A stretch of DNA of 14,195 nucleotides from assembly GCA_003219675.1 (NCBI GenBank), contig QHPW01000038.1, forward strand, positions 9,136-23,330, in the 5' to 3' direction. The stretch's first letter is position 1, and every line of letters begins with the position of its first letter. The notes below the pieces were generated by a model that saw only the letters and a list, made by a program, of their open reading frames with translations, was not told the origin of the DNA and made no database searches. The DNA is from Verrucomicrobiota bacterium. GTDB lineage: Bacteria > Verrucomicrobiota > Verrucomicrobiia > Limisphaerales > AV2. Positions 7,706 through 14,140 of this stretch are shown here, piece by piece. Both the position numbers and the translations under genes were made by a program.

Positions 7706-9682
7706 CTGGTGCTCGCCGCGCAATACGAGAGTTTCCGCCTGCCGCTGGCGATCATCCTCATCGTGCCGATGTGCCTGCTGTTCGCCATCACCGGCGTGTG
7801 GCTCAAGGGCAGCGACAACAATATCTTCACACAAATCGGCCTGATCGTGCTCGTGGGTCTCGCGTGCAAGAACGCCATCCTGATCGTCGAGTTCGCCAAA
7901 CACAAACAGGACGAAGGCAAATCTCCCGTCGAAGCCGCCATCGAAGCCTGCCGCCTGCGTCTGCGGCCGATTCTGATGACTTCCATCGCCTTCATCGCCG
8001 GCGTGTTCCCGCTGGTTAAATCGCACGGCGCCGGCGCGGAAATGCGCCAGGCGATGGGTATCGCGGTGTTTTCCGGCATGATCGGGGTGACGCTCTTCGG
8101 ATTGTTTCTGACGCCGGTTTTCTACGTCACCTTGATGAAGCTCGGCCGGAGGAAGCGGAGCGCGCCGGCGCCGGAATCGAAAGGGCCGGCGTTCGGCCCC
8201 ACGGGAGCAACGGCAGGGGCTGCTGCGGTGGCGTTGCTGTTCACGGTCACCTCCACACAGGCCGGATTGCTGACGGTTGGTCCCGACTACAAACTGCCGA
8301 CGAATGCCGTTCCCGCGGCTTACAAAGCCGCCGGGCTCGGCGCGTGGAAAGAAGGCCGGCCGCTCGACCATGTGCCGAAAGGGAATTGGTGGGAAATCTT
8401 TGGCGACACCGGCCTGAATGACCTGGAGTCGCAGGCGGTGAGCGCGAACCAGGAACTCAAGGCGGCGGTGGCGCGCGTGGACCAGGCCCGGGCCACTGCC
8501 CGCGTGGCGCGCAGCGAATTGTTGCCCGCCCTCGATCTCGATCCGAGCTTCAATCGGCAGCGTTTTTCGCCGAACCAGGAGCCGAGCTTCGGCCCTCTCA
8601 CCGCGAACACCTTTCGCGCCCCGCTCGACTTGAGTTACGAGATTGACCTTTGGGGCCGCGTCCGGCGCGGATTCGAAAGCGCCCGCGCCGAGGCGCAGGC
8701 GTCGCTGGCCGCGTTCTACAACGTTTTGCTCACGCTCCAGGGTGACGTCGCGCAGAATTATTTTGCTGTGCGCGCGCTCGACGCTGAAATCGCCACCGTC
8801 ACGGGCACTGTGGACTTGCGCAAAGAGCAGGTTCGGCTGGTGCGCAGCCGCTTCGAAGGCGGCATCGGCAGCGAACTCGACGTCGCCCGCGCAGAAACCG
8901 AGCTGGCCATGACCGAGGCTGAAGCCGCGTCGCTGGCCCAACGCCGGAACGAACTGGAAAACGCCATCGCGATATTGGTCGGAAGCAACCCCTCCGCGTT
9001 TCGCCTCCCGGCGGTCGGCACGAACGGTTGGAACCCTCAGCCGCCCGCTATTCCAGCCGGTCTGCCCGCAGACCTGCTCGAACGGCGGCCTGACGTTGCC
9101 GAGGCCGAGCGACAGCTTGCTTCCGCCAACGCGCGCATCGGGGTCGCCAAAGCCGCGTTCTTTCCGGTGCTCAGTCTCACCGGTTCCGGCGGTTACGTGA
9201 GCGGCGAAATTGACTCGCTGTTCAAATGGGACAGTCGCACCTGGTCGATTGGACCGAGCCTCTCGCTGCCGCTCTTTGCGGGCGGGCGCAACCGGGCGAA
9301 TTACAAACGCTCGCGAGCCGCGTTTGAAGAGGCCGTGGCGCACTATCGACAGCGAGTCCTGGTCGCCTTTGGCGAGGTGGAGAACAGCCTTTCCGGGATT
9401 CGGCATCTGATCGACCAGGCCGCCGCCCAGCAACGCGCCGTCGCCAACGCGCGTCGCGCCGCCGAGCTGGCCACAGACAGGTACCGCTCGGGGATCGTCA
9501 GTTACCTCGAGGTCGTGGATGCCAGCCGCGAGGCACTTCAGGCGGAGCGCGCCGACGCGCAGCTCGCGGGTCAACGCTTGATCGCCGCGGTGCAACTCAT
9601 CCGAGCGCTCGGCGGCGGCTGGGAGAACGACGCGCGGCACGCGTCGCTGTCACCGGTAAAACCAGCCCGTCAAATGCGTTGA
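7706..9682 (+). CDS. RND permease C-terminus fused in frame to a NodT-type outer-membrane efflux channel
   Basis: One open frame without a stop. The first ~150 residues are the last TM segments of the permease: LVLAAQYESFRLPLAIILIV, then GLACKNAILIVEFAK with the proton-relay Lys (7868-7870), and FGLFLTPVFYVTLMK. From ATG 8135 a basic linker KLGRRKRS, a Pro/Gly/Ala stretch, and a hydrophobic run GAAAVALLFTVTSTQA lead straight into an outer-membrane factor: TVGPDYKLP, NWWEIFGDTGLNDLE, SYEIDLWGRVRRGFESARAE, LLERRPDVAEAERQLASANA, GVAKAAFFPVLSLTGSGGY, LSLPLFAGGRN, YRSGIVSYLEVVDASREAL. NodT proteins usually begin as lipoproteins (GC-x-VGPDY); here the Cys is absent. The run ending TQA looks like an internal signal peptide (residues -3 Thr, -1 Ala), so the channel might be released by signal peptidase. 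ATG 8135 could instead be an internal start giving a 515-residue channel. A GGAGGAAG at 8147-8154 has no start codon at proper spacing. Confidence 0.85.
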   Translation: MVLAAQYESFRLPLAIILIVPMCLLFAITGVWLKGSDNNIFTQIGLIVLVGLACKNAILIVEFAKHKQDEGKSPVEAAIEACRLRLRPILMTSIAFIAGVFPLVKSHGAGAEMRQAMGIAVFSGMIGVTLFGLFLTPVFYVTLMKLGRRKRSAPAPESKGPAFGPTGATAGAAAVALLFTVTSTQAGLLTVGPDYKLPTNAVPAAYKAAGLGAWKEGRPLDHVPKGNWWEIFGDTGLNDLESQAVSANQELKAAVARVDQARATARVARSELLPALDLDPSFNRQRFSPNQEPSFGPLTANTFRAPLDLSYEIDLWGRVRRGFESARAEAQASLAAFYNVLLTLQGDVAQNYFAVRALDAEIATVTGTVDLRKEQVRLVRSRFEGGIGSELDVARAETELAMTEAEAASLAQRRNELENAIAILVGSNPSAFRLPAVGTNGWNPQPPAIPAGLPADLLERRPDVAEAERQLASANARIGVAKAAFFPVLSLTGSGGYVSGEIDSLFKWDSRTWSIGPSLSLPLFAGGRNRANYKRSRAAFEEAVAHYRQRVLVAFGEVENSLSGIRHLIDQAAAQQRAVANARRAAELATDRYRSGIVSYLEVVDASREALQAERADAQLAGQRLIAAVQLIRALGGGWENDARHASLSPVKPARQMR

Positions 9683-9911
9683 CCTTCTGCTCAGGTAGGG
9701 CACGAACGGATAGACCCTCGGACAAAGCCCGTATGAACATCCGCTATCCCAAACCTGACGGCGTTCGCCGTCCCAGGAGATTGTTTGTGCTGGTGAATGA
9801 CTTCGACTTCGCCGCCTTTACGGTGCGTCCGCGACACCTGGAGCTGGCCCGAGGTCGAACGCCTGGGAGCCGCGGCCGGATCGCGCAGGATCGGAGGAAA
9901 GGGACCCAACC
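9683..9911 (+). other. Spacer after the efflux channel, with a hairpin and doubtful short frames
   Basis: No recognisable gene. An ATG at 9733 opens a 66-codon arginine-rich frame to 9933 with no family resemblance and no clear ribosome binding site; I judge it unlikely. A perfect palindrome GACGGCG-TT-CGCCGTC lies at 9757-9772. It could terminate efflux transcripts but has no T-run. Confidence 0.45.
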
Positions 9912-10025
9912 ATGCCAACATTTCTCGTCGTGATCCTGTTGTGCGTCTTTATCTTCGGACTTGCCTGGCACGACCAGCCACCCAGGCGCCCTTCAGACCG
10001 ATCCAATAAGAAAACTGAGCCATGA
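9912..10025 (+). CDS. 37-residue single-pass membrane peptide, unknown function
   Basis: The frame opens with ATG 9912, preceded by the purine-rich GGAGGAAAGGGA at 9893-9904, the best Shine-Dalgarno-like sequence in this region. The product starts MPTFLVVILLCVFIFGLAWH, one apolar helix of about 16 residues, followed by a basic, proline-rich tail (PPRRPSDRSNKK). The positive tail predicts a cytoplasmic C-terminus. Its stop overlaps the ATG of a 17-codon frame (10022-10075) by ATGA, and the truncated MFS gene starts at 10097, so it could be part of a co-translated string. Small subunits such as CydX or KdpF have similar architecture, but nothing ties this one to those complexes. No homologue recognised. 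Confidence 0.45.
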   Translation: MPTFLVVILLCVFIFGLAWHDQPPRRPSDRSNKKTEP

Positions 10026-10096
10026 AAAATCGTCTCGAGCTGAAGGATGAAGACCCGCCAGTGAAACGAATTTGATGAGAGTCGGAAAGCTCCCTT

Positions 10097-10423
10097 ATGA
10101 AACAGCTTTCTGAACGCTCGCTTCTGCTCCTGCTCGCGGGAGTGCAGTTTACCCACATCATGGACTTCATGATCCTGATGCCGCTGGGGCCGCAACTGAT
10201 GCGGGAATTGCACATCGGGCCCGGACGCTTCAGCGCGCTTGTCGCGGCTTACACAATCAGCTCGGGCGTTGTGAGTCTGCTGGCGGCGCCGTTCATCGAC
10301 CGTTTCGACCGTCGAAAGGTGCTGCTCCTGGCCTACGCCGGATTTGCCACAGGTTTTCTCTTAACTCCGAACCATCAACTGAAAACCAACCTGAAACCGT
10401 TCAACCGAAAGAATAAGCCATGA
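10097..10423 (+). pseudogene. MFS transporter, truncated to its first ~88 residues
   Basis: MKQLSERSLLLLLAGVQFTH begins a major facilitator of the drug:H+ antiporter (DHA1) type. TM1 includes FMILMPLGPQLMRELH, TM2 includes ALVAAYTISSGVVSLLAAPF, and loop 2-3 motif A is present as APFIDRFDRRKVLLLAYAG. After GFATGFLL (about 10360) similarity ends: the last 19 codons read through what looks like the leader of the next gene (TPNHQLKTNLKPFNRKNK). A complete transporter has about 400 residues and 12 TM segments, so some 300 codons are gone. Its stop TGA (10421-10423) overlaps the ATG of the SDR gene by coincidence of the join. Not functional as written. Confidence 0.8.
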
Positions 10424-11127
10424 GCACGTTTAGAAACAAAGTCGCCCGTGAAGGAGCAAGCGTCGTCGTCTCCGGCCGGCGCGAGAAAGAAGGCAACGAG
10501 ACGGTCGCGCTCATCAGGAAAACCGGCGGCGAAGCCTCGTTCGTGAAGACCGATGTGGCCAACGAGGCTGAAGTCGCCGCGCTGGTGGAAAGGACGCTGT
10601 CCACGTATGGCCGGCTCGATGCCGCGTTCAACAACGCCGGTGTGGAAGGAAAAGTCGGTTCGATCCACGAACAGACGGTGGCGAACTACCATGAGATCAT
10701 GAACGCGAACGTGCTCGGGGTGTTTCTTTCCTTGAAACACGAAATTGGCGCGATGCTGAAGACCGGCGGCGGCGCGATCGTGAACAATTCCTCGGTGGGC
10801 GGTCTGGTCGGTTTTCCGGGCGCGGCCATCTATGTGGCCAGCAAGCACGCCGTGCTGGGCCTCACCAGGACCGCGGCGCTCGAAACCGCCACCCGGGGCA
10901 TCCGCGTGAACGCCGTGTCGCCGGGCGGCATCGAGACACCGATGTTCGACCGCTTCACCGGCGGGGTGGGCACCGATACTCACAGCCAGATTGCGGCCAT
11001 GCACCCGATTCGACGCACGGGCCGGCCCGAGGAAATTGCCGAAGCGGTTCTGTGGCTTTGCTCGGACAAAGCCTCTTTCGTGACCGGCCAATCGCTGGCG
11101 GTGGACGGCGGCTGGACGGCGCAATGA
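10420..11127 (+). CDS. Short-chain dehydrogenase/reductase lacking the Rossmann glycine motif
   Basis: A classical SDR oxidoreductase of 235 residues, against the usual ~250. Present: NNAG (71-74), the catalytic serine region VNNSSVGG (122-128), the YxxxK pair Tyr138/Lys142 (IYVASKHAVLGLTR), RGIRVNAVSPGGIETPMFD, and the C-terminal SFVTGQSLAVDGGW. Missing: TGxxxGIG. The start MSTFRNKVA jumps directly to REGASVVVSGRREKEG, where the family has about 18 residues (TG-x3-GIG and helix alpha-1) in between. The loss is in frame, about 54 nt, at about 10447-10450, and TCGCC there could be the surviving copy of a short direct repeat. Without the dinucleotide-binding loop the enzyme should be inactive. 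Substrate unknown; similar genes are often annotated as glucose 1-dehydrogenase-like. No strong Shine-Dalgarno site precedes the ATG. Confidence 0.87.
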   Translation: MSTFRNKVAREGASVVVSGRREKEGNETVALIRKTGGEASFVKTDVANEAEVAALVERTLSTYGRLDAAFNNAGVEGKVGSIHEQTVANYHEIMNANVLGVFLSLKHEIGAMLKTGGGAIVNNSSVGGLVGFPGAAIYVASKHAVLGLTRTAALETATRGIRVNAVSPGGIETPMFDRFTGGVGTDTHSQIAAMHPIRRTGRPEEIAEAVLWLCSDKASFVTGQSLAVDGGWTAQ

Positions 11128-11259
11128 TCCCGCCCGTTTGCGCCGGGACTGAGCAAATCGCCGACGGTCTTGATAGCCGTGGGAAGGGGATTATCATGCC
11201 TGCAAACCTCCGGTTTATTGGGCAAACAACGTGAGTTGAGCGTCGTGTAAATGTCGAAA

Positions 11260-11273
11260 GCGCCAAATGGCGC
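11260..11273. promoter_or_regulatory. Small hairpin in the leader of the YjbQ-family gene
   Basis: GCGCC-AAAT-GGCGC forms a 5-bp stem 17 nt before the ATG at 11291. It is too short and lacks a T-run for a terminator; it may be chance. The rest of the 11128-11290 spacer shows nothing recognisable. Confidence 0.2.
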
Positions 11274-11290
11274 AATAGACTTAACAATGG

Positions 11291-11710
11291 ATGAAATCAC
11301 TAACGGAATATTTGTGGTTTGAGGTTCCGAATCGGCGTGGCTTCGTGAACGTCACGAACACCGTGGAGAGTCTTGTAGTGAAGAGCGGAGTCAAAGATGG
11401 AATCTGTCTTGTGAACGCCATGCATATCACCGCCAGTGTTTATATCAACGATGCCGAAGAGGGTCTGTTACACGATTACGAAGTCTGGCTTGAAAAGCTG
11501 GCTCCGCACGAGCCGGTCGGCCAATATCACCACAACCGAACCGGCGAGGACAACGCCGACGCCCATCTCAAGCGGCAAATCATGGGCCGCGAGGTGGTGG
11601 TCGCGATTACCAAAGGCAAACTCGACCTGGGTCCGTGGGAGCAGATTTTTTACGGCGAGTTCGACGGGCGGCGGCGGAAGCGGGTCCTGATCAAAATCAT
11701 TGGAGAATAA
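11291..11710 (+). CDS. YjbQ family protein (UPF0047, secondary thiamine-phosphate synthase family)
   Basis: A 139-residue, full-length member of the YjbQ/UPF0047 family, a small conserved cytoplasmic protein. Members are reported to show weak thiamine-phosphate synthase activity; the physiological role is uncertain. Diagnostic segments are all present: GICLVNAMHITASVYINDAE (residues 37-56), DYEVWLEKLAP (62-72), YHHNRTGEDNADAHLKRQIM (79-98), GKLDLGPWEQIFYGEFDG (109-126) and the basic ending RRRKRVLIKI. The conserved His/Glu/Asp residues that line the metal-like site are retained. The gene is a single unit: it follows the SDR by 163 nt and converges on lepB with a 37-nt gap. It is one of the undamaged genes of the window. 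Confidence 0.9.
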   Translation: MKSLTEYLWFEVPNRRGFVNVTNTVESLVVKSGVKDGICLVNAMHITASVYINDAEEGLLHDYEVWLEKLAPHEPVGQYHHNRTGEDNADAHLKRQIMGREVVVAITKGKLDLGPWEQIFYGEFDGRRRKRVLIKIIGE

Positions 11711-11747
11711 GTCAACGGCGTCTTCGCTGCTTCCCGGAGGTTCGAGA

Positions 11748-12305
11748 TCAGAACAGGCGCCGCTGCGAGATCAGTCCCAACAGATCAGCGCGGTTGACTT
11801 CGCCGTAGGAACGACTGTCGTCGCTGGCGGACCGGTTGTCGCCCAACACGAAAAAACAATCCCTGTCGATCTGAAAAGTTTGATTCCCAAGTTTCCTTGG
11901 CTCGGTGTAAGTCTGGGACGGCAGGTAAGCTTCGTTCAGGGGTCGGCCGTTGATGTAAACCAGCCCACTGCGCACCTGAACGCAGTCCGAGGGCAGGCCG
12001 ACGATGCGTTTGACCATGAGTTCCTGTCGCTTCCGGTCACGGATCACCACGATATCGCCTCGATGGTAACTGCGAAACAGAGGCAACCAGCAGTTGACCA
12101 GGCGACAGTCGCCGGGCTTCAATGCGGGTGTCATGCTTTGTCCCTCGACCACCACCGGCGTGAGCACGAAGTGTTGAAGCAGCAGGAAGGTGATGGCTTA
12201 CCACAGGAGCGCGCACAAAAGGATGTAGCCCTTCCGCGTTTCCGGCTTCATCTGGCCCAGCCGACCCCGCTTGATCCCGATTACATCCAGCTCTTGAAGC
12301 TCCAT
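11748..12305 (-). pseudogene. lepB: Signal peptidase I, interrupted by an in-frame TAA in its membrane anchor
   Basis: Type I signal peptidase (S26 family), which removes signal peptides from exported proteins at the periplasmic face. The catalytic part is intact from GTG 12167: box B VVVEGQSMTPALKPGD with nucleophile Ser11, box D ELMVKRIVGLPSD with general base Lys53, and box E FVLGDNRSASDDSRSYGEV (about 106-123). Directly upstream in the same frame are METxx-type starts at ATG 12305 and ATG 12251 and a plausible N-terminal anchor, MKPETRKGYILLCALLW, then a TAA codon (12200-12198), then AITFLLLQHFVLTPVVVEGQ. The two apolar pieces together make one normal TM helix. So either a single substitution has destroyed the gene, or the base is a sequencing error, or translation restarts at GTG 12167 giving a 139-residue protein without an anchor. 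Most bacteria need at least one lepB, and other copies may exist elsewhere. Confidence 0.8.
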
Positions 12306-12676
12306 ACTGCTTTGCTTCCACTTCAATCGTTTCCCCGGGCGCGCCGGGGATTACTTCGCCGGAGAACTCTTCCGCAAATTCGGTGCCAGCCTGACGTGGC
12401 AGTCAAAAAGCGGCCTTTTCGCAAAGAATTTCACACGGAATTGGAAAGCAGGAAGCGTGAGGCGTTCAAGCGGCACTGGAGTTGCAATGCAAATGCCTTT
12501 CGACCTTGCCTCGAATCGGCCTTCATAAAAAAGTCGTTCGAGCTGAAAAAACGGGCCTCGGACTGCAGGCAGTCCAAAACAGGGGGACGCGTTTGGCTCT
12601 ATGCCAATCGTTGTTCTGCGCCACGAAGGGCTTTGAATGTTGAACCGCAAGCCGCCCTTTGGCATAACTGCCGCCC
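12306..12676. other. Divergent intergenic region between lepB and lysA
   Basis: About 370 nt without a supported gene; frames here have no family resemblance. It contains a GC hairpin CCCCGG-GCGCG-CCGGGG (12333-12349) in the lepB leader, and a perfect palindrome GGACTGC-AG-GCAGTCC (12560-12575) about 100 nt before lysA that could be an operator or a small hairpin. I see no lysine riboswitch or T-box core, but cannot fold the sequence. Promoters for both genes are expected here and could not be placed. Confidence 0.45.
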
Positions 12677-13975
12677 GTGCACGAGTTCCATTACGTGGCC
12701 GGCAAGCTTTTTTGCGAAGGCGTTTCCATCGAATCGCTCGTCCGAAAGCACGGCACGCCGCTTTATGTCTATTCGCAACGCACGCTGGCGAGTCATTTCA
12801 GCAAGCTCGATGCCGCACTGGCGCCGTTGGACCACCTCATCTGTTATTCGGTCAAGGCGAACTCCAATATCGCCGTGCTGCGCGCGCTCGCCAGCCTCGG
12901 CAGTGGCTTCGATGTCGTCAGCGAAGGCGAATTGCGTCGGGTGGTTGCCGCCGGCGGTCCGCCGAAAATTTGCGCCTTCGCCGGCGTCGGCAAGACCGAA
13001 CCGGAAATCGAATTCGCGCTGCGCCGAGGCATTTATTCGTTCAACGTCGAAAGCGAGCCGGAACTGGAGCGCATCAATCGCGTGGCTGGCCGCTTGAAAA
13101 AGGCCGCGCCGGTGGCGGTGCGGGTGAACCCGAATGTGGATGCGGGTACCCATGCGAAAATTACCACCGGCACTTACGAAACCAAATTCGGCATCGCCTT
13201 CGAGCAGGTCGAGGATGTCTATGCCCGCGCGAGCGAACTGAAAAATCTGCGCCTGCGCGGACTGCAAATGCACATCGGGTCGCAGCTCACCGGGGTGAAG
13301 CCGTTCGAGCTGGCGGTGCGGAAGGTCGTGCCGCTGGTTGGAATGCTTGCGGCCAGATATCAGTTGGAATTCTTCAGCATCGGCGGCGGGCTGGGCATCG
13401 TCTATCAGCCGGCATTGGCCAGCGGCGGAGCGGACTGGTGGCAGAAGCCGCAGGCGAAGAACATTCTCACGCCCGCCAAATACGCGGCGACGCTGGTGCC
13501 GCTGTTGAGACCATTGAAACTGCGGATTCTCATCGAGCCGGGCCGGTTCATCGCCGGCAACGCCGGCATCCTCGTCACGCGCGTTGAATACGTGAAGCGC
13601 ACCGGCCGGAAAAATTTTGTCATCGTCGATGCCGCGATGAACGACCTGATCCGCCCGGCGTTCTACGATTCCTATCACGAAATCGTGCCGCTGACGCGCC
13701 GAAACGGTCCCTTAATCACCAGCGATGTCGTCGGGCCGGTCTGCGAGTCGGGCGATTATTTCGCGAAGAATCGGCCGCTGCCAAAGGTCGGGGAAGGCGA
13801 ATGCCTCGCGCTGATGAGCGCCGGCGCGTATGGCTCTGTCATGGCGTCGAACTACAACACCCGCGCGCTGGCGTCCGAGGTGCTGGTCCACGGCAACAAA
13901 TCCGCCGTCGTGCGCCAACGCCAGAAACTGCGGGACATCTGGAAGGACGAGAAGTTGCCGGCGTGGTTGAAGTAA
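12677..13975 (+). CDS. lysA: Diaminopimelate decarboxylase
   Basis: Catalyses the last step of lysine synthesis, meso-diaminopimelate to L-lysine plus CO2 (EC 4.1.1.20), using PLP in the cytoplasm. The 432-residue product has the normal length for the fold III alanine-racemase-like decarboxylases. Residues seen: Lys60 in CYSVKANSNIAVLRAL (Schiff base), GFDVVSEGEL, the His of GLQMHIGSQL, the phosphate-binding glycine loop SIGGGLGI, EPGRFIAGNAGILVTRVEYV, the CESGD motif of VVGPVCESGDYFAKNR at the active site, and YGSVMASNYNTRALASEVLV near the end. The start is GTG 12677; no in-frame ATG and no clear Shine-Dalgarno site lie close by, and KLFCEGVSIESLVRKHGTP is the expected N-terminus. Undamaged. 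Confidence 0.95.
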   Translation: MHEFHYVAGKLFCEGVSIESLVRKHGTPLYVYSQRTLASHFSKLDAALAPLDHLICYSVKANSNIAVLRALASLGSGFDVVSEGELRRVVAAGGPPKICAFAGVGKTEPEIEFALRRGIYSFNVESEPELERINRVAGRLKKAAPVAVRVNPNVDAGTHAKITTGTYETKFGIAFEQVEDVYARASELKNLRLRGLQMHIGSQLTGVKPFELAVRKVVPLVGMLAARYQLEFFSIGGGLGIVYQPALASGGADWWQKPQAKNILTPAKYAATLVPLLRPLKLRILIEPGRFIAGNAGILVTRVEYVKRTGRKNFVIVDAAMNDLIRPAFYDSYHEIVPLTRRNGPLITSDVVGPVCESGDYFAKNRPLPKVGEGECLALMSAGAYGSVMASNYNTRALASEVLVHGNKSAVVRQRQKLRDIWKDEKLPAWLK

Positions 13976-13983
13976 CTCGTGCT

Positions 13984-14000
13984 CGGGCATCGGATGCCCG
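13984..14000 (+). terminator. Possible terminator hairpin after lysA
   Basis: CGGGCAT-CGG-ATGCCCG forms a 7-bp stem with a 3-nt loop 8 nt after the lysA stop, followed by AAAA and not a T-run. Position supports termination; the missing U-tract argues against a strong intrinsic terminator. Confidence 0.35.
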
Positions 14001-14102
14001 AAAACGCCTCTGGAAGGGGGGCGTAGCTGACGAGGTAACGAGGCGGAAACGGTGTTTCATCAGAAATTCGCCTCCTATTCCGAAAATGGGACTGGAGGAA
14101 AC

Positions 14103-14140
14103 GCTCGCCCTCACCCGGCCCTCTCCCCCAGGAGAGGGGG
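14103..14140. repeat. Dispersed CCCTCACCC / CCCTCTCC hairpin repeat
   Basis: A C-rich lead (CCCTCACCCGGC) is followed by a perfect 8-bp stem, CCCTCTCC (14119-14126) and GGAGAGGG (14131-14138), with a CCCA loop. This kind of sequence is familiar as a high-copy intergenic repeat in Verrucomicrobia, Planctomycetes and some proteobacteria, and gives spurious GRGPGEGE-type peptides. The copy number here is not visible in one window. The remaining 13976-14195 stretch holds no gene. Confidence 0.55.

Noticed and set aside
4016..9640. Long minus-strand frames opposite the efflux genes (4016-5137, 5574-6881, 7610-9640, the last 676 codons)
   Set aside because: All are antisense to the adaptor, permease and channel, which carry unmistakable family signatures. 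The antisense products are Arg/His/Asp-rich low-complexity with no motifs.
12490..12530. A TTCGAATC-like patch (CCTCGAATCGG) suggesting a tRNA T-arm
   Set aside because: No acceptor stem, D-arm or anticodon arm can be drawn around it.
12351..12665. A 104-codon minus-strand frame upstream of lepB
   Set aside because: It shares lepB's phase but ends in a stop before lepB, has no family resemblance and fills a region expected to hold two promoters.
12306..12676. Lysine riboswitch or T-box upstream of lysA
   Set aside because: No recognisable core or specifier/antiterminator sequence was seen by eye. A covariance search would be needed to settle it.
11700..13097. A 465-codon plus-strand frame across lepB and into lysA
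   Set aside because: It is antisense to the signal peptidase and out of frame with lysA; both real genes are supported by catalytic motifs.
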